64,000 nucleotides of DNA from Litoribacter ruber (GCF_018500185.1 NZ_JAHBGI010000004.1:248001-312000); one strand, 5' to 3'; shown: positions 9,506 to 19,700, counted from the stretch's first letter. Made by a program: numbers and translations. The notes: generated from the sequence alone by a model not told the origin.

Positions 9506-11389
9506 ATGGCAGTAGTTAATACAGCAACTCACGGTGACCACGCTCATGAAGTTCATGACGATCACCATGATAACTTCATAACGAAGTATATCTTTAGTAC
9601 TGACCATAAGATGATCGGGAAGCAATTTTTGGTGACCGGTATCTTTTGGGCTTTAATTGGAGGTTTCCTTTCTATCTTGTTTAGACTTCAGCTAGGCTTC
9701 CCCGAAATGGATATGTCTTTCCTTAGACCTATCCTAGGTGGATGGATTACTGAAACTGGTGAATTGGATCAAAATTTCTACTTAGCTCTTGTGACGATGC
9801 ACGGTACCATCATGGTATTCTTCGTATTGACCGCAGGTCTTAGTGGTACTTTCTCCAATTTCTTGATTCCATTGCAGATTGGTGCCCGTGATATGGCGTC
9901 AGGCTTCATGAACATGCTTTCTTACTGGTTCTTCTTTGTATCTGGTTTGATCATGTTTGCTTCTCTTTTCTTGGAGAAAGGTCCCGCCGGTGGTGGTTGG
10001 GTAGTTTACCCGCCTTTGTCAGCTCTTGAGCAGGCTATCCCAGGTTCTGGTATGGGTATGACCCTTTGGTTGATCGCAATGGTATTCTTTATTGCCTCGA
10101 CGCTATTGGGTGGTATCAACTATATCACTACTATCATCAACATGAGAACAAAGGGGATGACTTTTGCCAGACTTCCTTTGACAATCTGGTCATTCTTCCT
10201 TACTGCAGTTATCGGCTTGCTTTCTTTCCCAGTATTGTTTGCAGCTGCTTTATTGCTAGTATTTGATAGAAGTTTCGGTACTTCATTCTACCTGGCTGAT
10301 ATCTACATCGGTGGTGAGGCGCTTCCTCACACAGGTGGTAGCCCGGTTCTTTACCAACACTTATTCTGGTTCCTTGGTCACCCTGAGGTTTATATCGTAT
10401 TGCTTCCAGCATTGGGTATCACTTCTGAGGTAATTGCTACCAACTCCAGAAAACCAATCTTCGGTTACAAAGCCATGATTATTTCCATGTTGGGTATCAC
10501 CATCCTATCTTTCGTAGTATGGGCTCACCACATGTTCGTGTCAGGTATGAATCCTTTCCTTGGATCTGTATTCATGTTCTTGACCTTGATCATTGCGGTA
10601 CCATCGGCAGTAAAGGTATTTAACTACCTTACTACGCTTTGGAGAGGAAACTTGATCTTTACTCCTGCGATGCTTTTCTCAATCGGTCTAGTATCCTTCT
10701 TTATCTCTGGTGGTTTGACAGGTATTTTCCTTGGTAACTCCGCTATTGATATCCAACTTCACGATACTTACTTCGTAGTAGCTCACTTCCACTTGGTAAT
10801 GGGTTCTGCATCTTTCTTCGGTCTTATGGCGGGTGTTTACCACTGGTTCCCTAAGATGTTTGGTAGAATGATGGACAGCAAATTGGGTTACATCCACTTC
10901 TGGTTGACTTTCATCGGAGTTTACATGGTATTCTTCCCAATGCACTACATCGGTATCGCAGGTTTCCCTAGAAGATATTACTCTTGGACTAACTTCGACT
11001 TCGCCAACATGTATACTGACTTGAACATGTTTGTGTCCATAGCAGCTATTGTAACATTTGCTGCTCAGTTCATCTTCTTGTTCAACTTCTTCTACAGCAT
11101 GTACAAGGGAAGAAAAGCACCTCACAATCCTTGGAGATCCAATACGCTTGAGTGGACTACGCCAATCAACCCAGGTCACGGTAACTGGCCAGGTGAGATC
11201 CCTTCTGTTTACAGATGGCCATACGATTACTCTAAGCCAGGCTCTGCAGCGGACTTCATTCCTCAGACTGTTCCATTGTCTGCCACTCCTGAGTCTAACC
11301 TTCCTCACGAGGAGGAGCTAGTGAAGCTTGAGAAGCAAATCATGGCAGAAGAAGGCCAAGTGTTGGTAGCTAATGAATCAAACAAATAA
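9506..11389 (+). CDS. coxA: Cytochrome c oxidase subunit I (A1-type, heme a/a3-CuB)
   Basis: This is the catalytic subunit of the heme-copper oxidase; it reduces oxygen to water and pumps protons. WFLGHPEVYIVLLPALG contains the CuB ligand H292, E294 of the D-channel end and the cross-linking Y296, which marks the A1 subtype. WAHHMFVSGM supplies the other two CuB histidines, and HDTYFVVAHFHLVMG the heme a3 and heme a ligands. Twelve or more membrane helices fit the 627-residue length. The N-terminus is His-rich (HGDHAHEVHDDHHDN). Its last 17 bases overlap ctaA, linking oxidase and heme A synthesis in translation. Confidence 0.97.
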   Translation: MAVVNTATHGDHAHEVHDDHHDNFITKYIFSTDHKMIGKQFLVTGIFWALIGGFLSILFRLQLGFPEMDMSFLRPILGGWITETGELDQNFYLALVTMHGTIMVFFVLTAGLSGTFSNFLIPLQIGARDMASGFMNMLSYWFFFVSGLIMFASLFLEKGPAGGGWVVYPPLSALEQAIPGSGMGMTLWLIAMVFFIASTLLGGINYITTIINMRTKGMTFARLPLTIWSFFLTAVIGLLSFPVLFAAALLLVFDRSFGTSFYLADIYIGGEALPHTGGSPVLYQHLFWFLGHPEVYIVLLPALGITSEVIATNSRKPIFGYKAMIISMLGITILSFVVWAHHMFVSGMNPFLGSVFMFLTLIIAVPSAVKVFNYLTTLWRGNLIFTPAMLFSIGLVSFFISGGLTGIFLGNSAIDIQLHDTYFVVAHFHLVMGSASFFGLMAGVYHWFPKMFGRMMDSKLGYIHFWLTFIGVYMVFFPMHYIGIAGFPRRYYSWTNFDFANMYTDLNMFVSIAAIVTFAAQFIFLFNFFYSMYKGRKAPHNPWRSNTLEWTTPINPGHGNWPGEIPSVYRWPYDYSKPGSAADFIPQTVPLSATPESNLPHEEELVKLEKQIMAEEGQVLVANESNK

Positions 11390-12449
11390 AAAGATAAGCA
11401 GCTTTCGCAAGATATCCCTGATATCTGTGATAGCTGTTTATTTCCTAATATTGGTAGGAGGGGTTGTCAGAAGTACCGGATCCGGTATGGGCTGCCCCGA
11501 TTGGCCGAAATGTTTTGGGAGCTGGGTTCCACCCACAAGTGTGGATCAGCTCCCAAAAAATTATCAGGACATCTACCTTCAAAAGCGGCTTGACAAAAAC
11601 GAAAGATTTGTCGCCATGCTTACCTCATTAGGCTTTGATAGAAAAGCCGAAGAGATTAAAAATGACAAATCAATCCTTATCGAGGAAGAATTTAATGCTA
11701 CCAAAACCTGGATCGAATATGTAAACAGGTTGATTGGGGCAATAATTGGATTATTGGTAATTGCCACCTTCCTATATTCTCTTCCGCTATGGGGCACGGA
11801 TAAGGCCTTGCCGATACTATCCTTTGCCAACTTGCTTCTGGTTATCTTCCAAGGCTGGATAGGTTCGATAGTGGTGTCGACTAATCTGTTGGAGTGGATG
11901 ATTTCACTTCACATGGTATTGGCCTTGGTGATTGTCTGTTTGCTGCTGTATATACATTACAGGGCTTACCGACTGGCTTATCCGATAGTGTTTAAGACCG
12001 AAAAGCCCAACAGGCTGTTTTACCTGCTTGGGGTTGGCTTTATCCTGATGATTATCCAAATCGTATTGGGTACGCAGGTGAGGGAGGAAATAGATGCTAT
12101 AGCCTTTAGGTTTGGGAACCTGTTCAGATCTGAGTGGGTTGAACACCTAGGAATCAATTTCCTGATCCATCGGTCCTTTTCTCTGGTGTTGTTGGGAATT
12201 CATTTGGTATTCATTTATAAGGTTTACAAGTATTCTGTAAGGTCTGCAAGTATCTTTAAATGGTCCCAAATATTAATTTTGCTCATTCTATTCGTGATTA
12301 TCACAGGTGTGGGATTGGCATATTTTGGAATACCTGCATTTTTGCAGCCTTTCCATTTGTTGCTAGGCTCCTTGATAGTGGGGCTGCAGTTTGTGATTCT
12401 TCTCTTATTAAATGATCAAAAGAAAATAGTAGAAAGCGTTAATTCATGA
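11373..12449 (+). CDS. ctaA: Heme A synthase (COX15/CtaA)
   Basis: This enzyme converts heme O to heme A for the aa3 oxidase. The N-terminal helix is followed by VRSTGSGMGCPDWPKCFG, the family signature in the first periplasmic loop. About eight hydrophobic segments are arranged as two related halves, with His residues in helices (SLHMVLALV; LIHRSFSLVLLGIH; PFHLLLG) that fit the heme ligands. The start lies inside the end of coxA (17-base overlap), and the stop overlaps the start of ctaB by 4 bases (ATGA). Confidence 0.94.
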   Translation: MNQTNKKISSFRKISLISVIAVYFLILVGGVVRSTGSGMGCPDWPKCFGSWVPPTSVDQLPKNYQDIYLQKRLDKNERFVAMLTSLGFDRKAEEIKNDKSILIEEEFNATKTWIEYVNRLIGAIIGLLVIATFLYSLPLWGTDKALPILSFANLLLVIFQGWIGSIVVSTNLLEWMISLHMVLALVIVCLLLYIHYRAYRLAYPIVFKTEKPNRLFYLLGVGFILMIIQIVLGTQVREEIDAIAFRFGNLFRSEWVEHLGINFLIHRSFSLVLLGIHLVFIYKVYKYSVRSASIFKWSQILILLILFVIITGVGLAYFGIPAFLQPFHLLLGSLIVGLQFVILLLLNDQKKIVESVNS

Positions 12450-13351
12450 GAACAGTAAATCTTAGTGAAAACCTGCTTTTAGATTTAATTACATCTAGAA
12501 GCAAGGCTTATTACGATCTAATCAAATTCAGACTATCGGCAGTAGTCACATTTTCTGCCGGCTTTGGGTTCTTCCTAGGCGATAAAGGTTCAATTTTCTC
12601 CTGGTCCGCCTTCTTTGCGTTGGTCTTGGGAGGATTCCTAATCAGCGGTGCCTCCGGTGCCTTCAACGAAATCCTCGAAAGGGATTATGACAAGCTGATG
12701 AAAAGAACCCAAAATAGACCACTTCCCCTCAATAGCATTTCCTTGCAGGAAGCCATCTGGTTTTCCAGCATTATTGGCATCTTGGGCATTTGCATTCTTT
12801 GGGTTTATACCAACCCATTGACCACCGGCTTGGGTGTGCTTAGCATGATTTTATACGTGTTGGTTTATACTCCTTTGAAAAGAGTCGGACCGATAGCCGT
12901 ATTCGTGGGAGCCCTGCCTGGAGCTATGCCACCACTGTTGGGCTGGACTGCTGCTACCGGGACGATAGGTTATGAAGCCATGATTCTTTTCGGAATTCAG
13001 TTTATCTGGCAGTTTCCCCACTTTTGGGCGATTGCTTGGGTAAGTGATGAGGACTATAAAAAGGCCGGATTCAAATTGTTGCCTAGTGGAGGGAAAAAGG
13101 ATTTGAACACAGCTATTCAGATTATGATTTACACCCTGTTCTTGTTGCCATTGGGCTTGTTGCCTACCTACTTTGGCTTGACGGGTTTAAATTCCGGAAT
13201 TGTAGCCACTATCTGCGGCGCTTTGTTTTTGGCGCAAACCTTTTCTCTGATGAAGGATTGTTCTAGAAAGTCGGCCCTAAAGATCATGTTTGGTTCTTTT
13301 CTTTATCTGCCGATAGTTCAGATTGCTTATATGCTTGATAAAATACCATAA
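12446..13351 (+). CDS. ctaB: Protoheme IX farnesyltransferase (heme O synthase)
   Basis: This is a UbiA-family prenyltransferase that attaches farnesyl to heme B to give heme O, the substrate of CtaA. The first polyprenyl diphosphate site is visible as NEILERDYDKLMKRTQNRPL, and the second Asp-rich loop as WVSDEDYKKAGFKLLP. About nine hydrophobic segments and 301 residues are normal. It overlaps ctaA by 4 bases, and its stop shares one base with the next start (TAATG), so the assembly genes sit inside the structural oxidase operon. Confidence 0.95.
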   Translation: MRTVNLSENLLLDLITSRSKAYYDLIKFRLSAVVTFSAGFGFFLGDKGSIFSWSAFFALVLGGFLISGASGAFNEILERDYDKLMKRTQNRPLPLNSISLQEAIWFSSIIGILGICILWVYTNPLTTGLGVLSMILYVLVYTPLKRVGPIAVFVGALPGAMPPLLGWTAATGTIGYEAMILFGIQFIWQFPHFWAIAWVSDEDYKKAGFKLLPSGGKKDLNTAIQIMIYTLFLLPLGLLPTYFGLTGLNSGIVATICGALFLAQTFSLMKDCSRKSALKIMFGSFLYLPIVQIAYMLDKIP

Positions 13352-13932
13352 TGGAAGAGAGATTAGAATATATTGAGGGGGCTGAACAACCCATATCCAT
13401 GCATCCCAAAAAGTTTGCATTGTGGTTGTTCATCGTGAGTACTGTGATGGTGTTTGCTGCATTGACTAGTGCTTATATAGTGCGTCAGGCAGAAGGAAAT
13501 TGGTTGGAGTTTAACCTGCCATCTGTGTTTTATTGGACTTCAGCGATCATTGTATTGAGTAGTGGCACCATGCATTGGGCATACACTGCTGCTCAAAGGG
13601 ACGATATGAAAATTCTTAAACTTGGGATGGTGTTGACCTCCATTCTCGGAGTGGCGTTTTTGGTCGGCCAATGGTATAGCTGGGTGGCACTTGTGGATAG
13701 GGATGTCTACTTTGTCGGAAATCCTGCCGGATCATTTCTGTATGTTTTTACAGGTCTGCATGCATTACACTTGATTAGTGGTGTGATATTTCTGATTATT
13801 GTGTTAATTTCGTCCTTTAAATATAAAATCCACTCCAAAAGCATGACACGAATGGAGATGTGCGCCACTTATTGGCATTTTCTTGGAGGCCTATGGATTT
13901 ACTTGTTCATGTTCTTGTTATTGAATCATTAA
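13351..13932 (+). CDS. Heme-copper oxidase subunit III, short form
   Basis: This is a 193-residue COX3-family membrane protein with about five helices, beginning after HPKKFALWLFIVSTVM, a typical first helix. LHALHLISGVIFLI and the terminal MCATYWHFLGGLWIYLFMFL are the COX3 signature helices. It is shorter than the 258-residue subunit III encoded next (28 bases on), so the operon carries two tandem subunit III genes. Whether both enter the same oxidase complex cannot be told from sequence. It starts with a one-base overlap with ctaB. Confidence 0.9.
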   Translation: MEERLEYIEGAEQPISMHPKKFALWLFIVSTVMVFAALTSAYIVRQAEGNWLEFNLPSVFYWTSAIIVLSSGTMHWAYTAAQRDDMKILKLGMVLTSILGVAFLVGQWYSWVALVDRDVYFVGNPAGSFLYVFTGLHALHLISGVIFLIIVLISSFKYKIHSKSMTRMEMCATYWHFLGGLWIYLFMFLLLNH

Positions 13933-13960
13933 AATATAATTTTAGTTAATTTTAAAATTT

Positions 13961-14737
13961 ATGTCTACAGCGACAACATCGATTAATTTGAGTTCCAAGA
14001 GAGGAATTTGGGGTGGTGGAAACGAGCCACTTAAAGCAAGTTACGGGAAACTGATGATGTGGTTTTTCCTGCTTTCTGATATTTTTACTTTTGCTGCATT
14101 CTTGGTAGCTTATGGAGCAATCAGGGTAAGTTACCCTCCCTATGCGGGACCAGCTGATTCCTTCGTAGGATCAAATGAATATTGGCCAGTACCGGAAATG
14201 GTGTTTGACGCTATTCCATTTGTACACGGCATCCACGCCCCGTTGGTGTTTGTTGGTTTGATGACCTTTATCCTTATCATGAGTTCCGTGACTATGGTAT
14301 TGGCAGTGGAAGCTGGACATAGAAATGACAGGAAAGATGTTACCAAGTGGTTGCTTTGGACAATTGTAGGTGGTGTTACCTTCCTTGGCTGTCAGGCTTG
14401 GGAGTGGGGTCACTTCATCCATGGAACTGACGGTGGAGCCACCATCACTTTCATCGGTAACTTTGGTAATATGATCACCGAAACCGTTTATGGAGCAAAC
14501 CTAAGTGTGAACGAATATGGCCCGGCAGCTTTTGCCCAACTGTTTTTCTTCATCACCGGATTCCACGGATTCCACGTGACCATTGGTGTTTTCTTGTTGT
14601 TCCTTGCCTTTTATCAGGCTGCTGTAGGGGTATACGAAAGAAGAGGCCATTATGAAATGGTAGAAAAAATTGGATTGTATTGGCACTTTGTTGATTTGGT
14701 ATGGGTATTCGTATTTACCTTCTTTTACCTTATCTAA
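13961..14737 (+). CDS. coxC: Cytochrome c oxidase subunit III, longer form
   Basis: This is the second COX3-family subunit (258 residues). An N-terminal soluble stretch leads into KLMMWFFLLSDIFTFAAFLV. There are about six helices, with a periplasmic insertion around residues 60-85. FFITGFHGFHVTIGVFLLF and KIGLYWHFVDLVWVFVFTFF are the diagnostic helices of the family. Subunit III stabilises the catalytic core and proton uptake. It lies 20 bases before the subunit IV gene, and no terminator was seen between the two subunit III genes. Confidence 0.93.
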   Translation: MSTATTSINLSSKRGIWGGGNEPLKASYGKLMMWFFLLSDIFTFAAFLVAYGAIRVSYPPYAGPADSFVGSNEYWPVPEMVFDAIPFVHGIHAPLVFVGLMTFILIMSSVTMVLAVEAGHRNDRKDVTKWLLWTIVGGVTFLGCQAWEWGHFIHGTDGGATITFIGNFGNMITETVYGANLSVNEYGPAAFAQLFFFITGFHGFHVTIGVFLLFLAFYQAAVGVYERRGHYEMVEKIGLYWHFVDLVWVFVFTFFYLI

Positions 14738-14757
14738 CCTTAAAATTTTAGAAGACT

Positions 14758-15087
14758 ATGGATATTCAAGATAACAAAAGCACTTTGGAAGTAGCTCCAC
14801 GTAATGCGGAGAAGATCAAAAAAATCTGGAAGATTGCGGCCATCCTATTGATCGTAACTTTGATTGAATACGTTTTTGCCTTCAACATGGAAAGAGGCAT
14901 ATTGCTTTATTCTATTTTCATCGGCCTTACTTTGGTGAAAGCCGGTTATATCATGATGGAGTTTATGCACCTTAGGGATGAAGCTAAAGTTTTGGTTTGG
15001 TCAATCATGTTGCCACTGATCTTTTTGATCTGGTTGGTGATCGCTCTTTTGAGAGAAGGAACTGACATCTTCTTGCTAAGATGGTAA
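14758..15087 (+). CDS. Cytochrome c oxidase subunit IV (CyoD/COX4-like)
   Basis: This is a small 109-residue membrane subunit of the prokaryotic COX4/CyoD type. Three hydrophobic segments are visible (about 24-44, 47-63 and 76-97), with MMEFMHLRDEAKVLVW between the second and third as in this family. It probably helps to assemble the oxidase core. It is the last gene before the hairpin and T tract at 15120-15151, so it may close the main structural operon. Confidence 0.88.
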   Translation: MDIQDNKSTLEVAPRNAEKIKKIWKIAAILLIVTLIEYVFAFNMERGILLYSIFIGLTLVKAGYIMMEFMHLRDEAKVLVWSIMLPLIFLIWLVIALLREGTDIFLLRW

Positions 15088-15119
15088 GCGTCCATTTGCT
15101 ATAGAGATTTACAAAAGTT

Positions 15120-15151
15120 AGGTTGGAGGGGAATCTTCAACCTTCTTTTTT
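15120..15151 (+). terminator. Intrinsic terminator or attenuator after the oxidase subunits
   Basis: AGGTTGGAG at 15120-15128 pairs with CTTCAACCT at 15135-15143 (9 bp, one G-T), with a 6-base loop, and a T-rich run follows to 15151. The SCO1 gene starts only 35 bases later with no clear promoter between. Partial read-through that lowers SCO1/DUF420 expression relative to the subunits is therefore plausible. Confidence 0.65.
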
Positions 15152-15185
15152 GTTAAAGAGTAAACAATAGAAGTGCAGGATTAAA

Positions 15186-15851
15186 ATGAAACCAGTTCGC
15201 GTCTTACAATTCATGGTATTAATGTGCATCCTGATGATACCGGTGTTGATCATCGTATTTCTCAGGACCTTTGGTACCAACAACTATGAAATCCCAGTAT
15301 ATTATGAAAATGGGGTAGATAATGCTTATGCAGAGTGCCCAGTTTCTGATGAGCAGCATTACATTCCAGAATTCACCTTTACTTCGCACTTGGGAGAAGC
15401 CATAGGCAGAGAGGATATGAAGGATAAGGTTACCATCGTGGATTTCTTTTTCACCAGCTGTCCCAGCATATGTCCTGCGATGAGCAATGAAATGGAAAGG
15501 GTGCAGGATGCTTTTAGAGATAATGATGATGTCCAAATCTATTCCATCAGCATTGACCCTGAGTATGATCAGCCTGAGGTTTTGGCTGAATATGCAGAGA
15601 GGCATTTGGCAAAACCAGGCAAATGGCATTTTCTTCACGGCGATAAAGACCAAGTGTATGATCTGGCAAAGTGTGGTTTTATCTTGCCCACCATTGATGG
15701 GATGGGCGAGCCTGATGACTTTGTTCACAGCGATAAGTTTGTGCTGATAGATGGGGAAGGCAGGATCCGCGGGTACTACAGCGGTACCACACGAGAGCAA
15801 GTGGATGAATTGATTTTAGAAACCAAGATTTTATTAAATGGAAGCAAATAA
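15186..15851 (+). CDS. SCO1/SenC copper chaperone
   Basis: This is a thioredoxin-fold copper chaperone that helps load CuA in oxidase subunit II. An N-terminal membrane anchor (about 8-30) is followed by FFFTSCPSICPAM with the copper-binding C92 and C96, and by the third ligand H181 in VHSDKFVLID. The length (221 residues) is normal. It overlaps the following DUF420 gene by 14 bases. It lies behind the hairpin at 15120-15151, so it may be expressed less than the oxidase subunits. Confidence 0.93.
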   Translation: MKPVRVLQFMVLMCILMIPVLIIVFLRTFGTNNYEIPVYYENGVDNAYAECPVSDEQHYIPEFTFTSHLGEAIGREDMKDKVTIVDFFFTSCPSICPAMSNEMERVQDAFRDNDDVQIYSISIDPEYDQPEVLAEYAERHLAKPGKWHFLHGDKDQVYDLAKCGFILPTIDGMGEPDDFVHSDKFVLIDGEGRIRGYYSGTTREQVDELILETKILLNGSK

Positions 15852-16392
15852 TATTACATCTCCAGCCGGGGAAAAGAAAGTGTACGGCTGGATTGTTGCC
15901 ATATCTATAGCGGTTCCCATCGTGGTAGCCATCCTGTTGTTCATGCCGGCCAAGCTGGATCTGGCCCAGGACTGGGTCTATTTTCTTCCTCACCTCAATG
16001 CGGTGATCAACAGTGCTGCTACAGTGGCGTTGCTGGTGGGCTTATATTTCATCAGGCAAAACAATATTCCAGCCCACAAAGCTTCCATGACCACAGCCTT
16101 TGGATTGGGTGCGGTGTTCCTGGTGTCTTATGTAGTCTACCACGCTAGTGCCCCCAGTACCACGTTTGGCGGAGAGGGTGTGATTAGGACAATATATTAT
16201 GTAATATTGATTACCCATATCCTTTTGGCGGCGATTGCCCTTTTCCCGATTTTGCTGGCTTACTATTTCGGTATGGCCGGCAAATACGTGAGACATAAGA
16301 AGGTGGTGAGGTACGCCTATCCCATCTGGCTGTATGTCACTATTAGCGGGGTGGTGGTGTATCTGATGATCAGCCCGTACTACGGGGGATAA
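15838..16392 (+). CDS. DUF420 membrane protein
   Basis: This is a 184-residue integral membrane protein of the DUF420 family (CtaM/YozB-like), whose members are linked to heme-copper oxidase maturation in Bacillus and Staphylococcus. Five hydrophobic segments are visible. Conserved His residues lie in FLPHLNAVINS, YHASAPSTTF and ILITHILLA and could bind metal or heme. Translation starts inside the SCO1 gene (14-base overlap), which supports a joint role in oxidase assembly. Confidence 0.9.
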   Translation: MEANNITSPAGEKKVYGWIVAISIAVPIVVAILLFMPAKLDLAQDWVYFLPHLNAVINSAATVALLVGLYFIRQNNIPAHKASMTTAFGLGAVFLVSYVVYHASAPSTTFGGEGVIRTIYYVILITHILLAAIALFPILLAYYFGMAGKYVRHKKVVRYAYPIWLYVTISGVVVYLMISPYYGG

Positions 16393-16441
16393 ACTAATTT
16401 TAGAATTTCAGCGTTTTGATACTGATTGACCAAAAGTTGCC

Positions 16442-16708
16442 ATGTTAGCAAAAATCACAAAAAAAATATCCATACTTACAGGCGTCATCTTTCTCTTGGT
16501 GGCAAAAGCCAACATTGCCTTTGCCCAGTGTGCCATGTGTAGGGCCACGGTAGAAAACAACGTGAGCTCAGGGGAGACTTCAGTGGGCGCTGGCCTGAAT
16601 TATGGGATCATGTACCTGTTTGCCGCCCCCTATATATTGGCAATGGTTATTGGGTATTTTTGGTATAAAAATTCAAAAAAGAGGAAGCTACAAACCTCGA
16701 AATTTTAA
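16442..16708 (+). CDS. Small CxxC membrane protein of the oxidase locus, function unknown
   Basis: This is an 88-residue protein with an N-terminal signal-like helix ending in IAFAQ, followed at once by CAMCRATVENN. A second hydrophobic segment (about 58-76) precedes a basic tail (KNSKKRKLQ). If signal peptidase cleaves after FA, the mature N-terminus would carry a CxxC pair on the periplasmic side, next to the membrane. Its position after SCO1 and DUF420 suggests a role in redox or copper handling for the oxidase, but this is inference. I recall similar short FAQCAMCRA proteins beside oxidase genes in other Bacteroidota, with no assigned function. Confidence 0.8.
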   Translation: MLAKITKKISILTGVIFLLVAKANIAFAQCAMCRATVENNVSSGETSVGAGLNYGIMYLFAAPYILAMVIGYFWYKNSKKRKLQTSKF

Positions 16709-16726
16709 CATTCCTAGATAAAATTG

Positions 16727-16760
16727 AAAAGCAAAGTTTGAAAATCAACTTTGCTTTTTT
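16727..16760 (+). terminator. Intrinsic terminator closing the respiratory locus
   Basis: AAAAGCAAAGTT at 16727-16738 pairs perfectly with AACTTTGCTTTT at 16747-16758 over an 8-base loop and runs into a T tract. It ends only 16 bases before the histidine kinase start at 16776, so the kinase must either rely on read-through or start from a very short leader. Confidence 0.75.
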
Positions 16761-16775
16761 ACTTTTAGCGAAAAT

Positions 16776-19700
16776 ATGCTAAAGAAAAGACGTTTAATCT
16801 TATTTATAGCCATCGCCTCCCTGGCTGTATTACTGGGAGTAAATTTTTTTACTACTACGGACAAGACAGACGAGGAGCAGGCCGCTTTCGTCAACGCCCA
16901 AATGAATAAGGTGGTTGACGAATTCGACGATGACTATATTACCCTGTTGATGAATAACCGTCCTGATAAGCAGGTTTCTTTCAGGACACTTAATATTCCC
17001 ACAAAACACCCCTTTTACTTATTTACTGTAAACGGAGGGCTCCTCTATTGGTCTTCTATCACCATGATCCCTGAGTTTGATGGGTTGGACCTGACACGAA
17101 AATATCAGCTATACGAAAATCAAAAAGGCATTTATTTTATTAAGCTCAGAAAAATCAACCGTCTCGGGCAATTGTTTTGGATGGTGCAGGTATACACACT
17201 ATATGATAAAATAGATATCAATAATGAATACCTGGACAAAGGTGAAAACCCTGATGTCTTCGGGAATGACCGGTTTATTCTTTCCTCAACTCCAAAAGAG
17301 GGCTATCAGGATCTCTATAAGGATAATGGTGAGTATTATTACTCCATACTTTTCAGAACCGGCTACCAGCATGTGAGCTATCAGACGGGAACAGTAGTTC
17401 TGGTATTTTTCTTTTCTATTATGGGCTTGGTGATCATTCTAGGGAGTGATTTTGTGAGGACTTTATGGAAAAAAGGGAAACAAAGCCTGGCTATCATCTA
17501 TTCAGCTATTATTTTGATCAGTATCCGGGCGATAATGATATTCTTTCATTTCCCCCAGGAATACTTTGATACGCAACTTTTCAACCCATCTAAATATGCC
17601 TCTTCCCTGATTAACCCCAGCTTGGGAGACTTGTTGCTGAATGTGCTGACAGGGGCCATATTGCTCTTCCTGATGATTGCCATGCTGAGCCGGAAGGTCT
17701 ATCTTGTCCAGTTTTTCAAATTCAAGCGGCAGTATAAAGAGTGGTTTTTCCACTATGTGAGCTTCTTATTGTCCACTATCTTGTTGATGCTGTTTTTTAG
17801 GTTATTCACCAATATTGTGAATAATTCCCAATGGGAGCTCAACATACTTACCGTGCCAACCTTTACCTATTTTCAGGGCATTAGCCTGTTCATCATCTTT
17901 TTGGGTGGTGCGGCATACTTGCTTTTTACCCTGATAGCGATTACGATGGTATTGTATAAAAACAAAACCAGCCGAAGGTCTGTACTCACGCATCTGATGA
18001 TATTTTCTGTACCAATTGTGGCTTACTTAGGGTACGATAACCTGACGCTTCTGGTGGTTTACCTGGCCCATGTCATATTATTGGTGTCCATCATCACCTT
18101 TGAGCTTCACAAAAATGTTTTCAAACTGGATTTCAATACATTCCTGACCTTTTTCTATGGATGCCTTATAGGTGCCATCATTACCGGAGCGGGAGCATAC
18201 CAAGATAATCGTAAAAAGGAAATACAGTCCAAGATCAAATATGCCAACCAGCTGATGGTTGAAAACGACATCATGGCTGAATTCCTGCTTTCTGAGGCCA
18301 TGAATAACATTGAGGAGGATTACTTCATCAAATCCAGGATGAGCGATCCTCTGCAGTCTAAAGATCCCATAGAGCAAAAGATTCGTCGGGTGTTCATGAG
18401 CAATTATTTCGACCAATATGATCTCACGGTCAAAATATTCAACACCCGCGGCGAACTGATTTCCCAAAGGGAAACGGAGGAAACCTTGGAGGATTACCGC
18501 TTCCAGCATATGAAGAGTGATTATGCCACACCGTTTAGGAATCTGTACTTTATCAGAAATACGGCAGAAACGGGCAGCAACAGGTTTTATTCTTTTGTCA
18601 GCCTTTACAGTGATGACCAGTTTTTGGGGACCATCTTGCTGGAACTGGTTCAGAAGAGTGTACAGCCCTCGAGTGTATTCCCCAAACTACTGCTTGACCG
18701 GGAATATGCCAACAATCTCTATGCGGAAAAGTATGATTATGCGGTCTTTGAGGACGGGATTTTCAAAATGAGTGTGGGGATCTATAATTACAGAAATCCC
18801 GAGAACGAGAACTTGATTGAAAATCCGGCTCTGTACACCACTGGAGTGTATAAAAACAACCACCATCATTTTGGGGTAAAAGGGCCCACCAAGACCATAA
18901 TTGTGACCTCACCTATATACCCGTCCAATTATGTACTGGCCGATGTGTCGCTGTTCTTTGTTGCCTATTTGCTTTTTACGCTGATCTGTATCTTGGTGTA
19001 CTCCTTGTTCCAGGGTTTTGGCCGTCTGCAATTCAACTATACCACCCAGTTGCAGTTTTACATCAACTTTGCCTTCTTCTTCCCGATGTTGATCATCAGT
19101 ATCATTTCGATTGGGCTTTTGACCAATAGCTATACGGATGACCTGCACCGTCAATACTTCAACAAGGCGACCATCATCCGCAATAACCTGGCCTCTTACC
19201 TGGAGGAGCAAACCAAAGGGGCGATGGATAGGGAGCAATTCCTGGAAGAAGTGCATCGACTTGCTGGAACAACTGGGACAGATATAAATGTCTACATGCC
19301 CAATGGGCGATTGATGGCAACCAACCAGCCCAGCATTTTCGAGAAAAAAGTATTGACCGACTACCTGCACCCATTGGCAGTAGGGGAGATTTTGGAAACC
19401 CAGAATAACCGCCTCATCTTGGATGAACAGGTGGGGAATCTGAATTATAAGACCGTTTATTTGGCGTTAAGGGACAATGAAAGGCAAAGGATTCTGGGTA
19501 TTATCTCCATACCGTTCTTTGAATCGGAGAGTGAATTGAACATGGTGATTGCTGATGTGTTCAGTAACATCTTGAATATTTTTGTAGTCATTTTCGTTAT
19601 ATTCCTCGTGGTGTCATTCTTCGTGTCCAAGCAGTTGATCTTTCCATTCCGTTTGTTGACGGAAAAATTGAAGGCGACAAATTTGGAAAGTAACGAGCCT

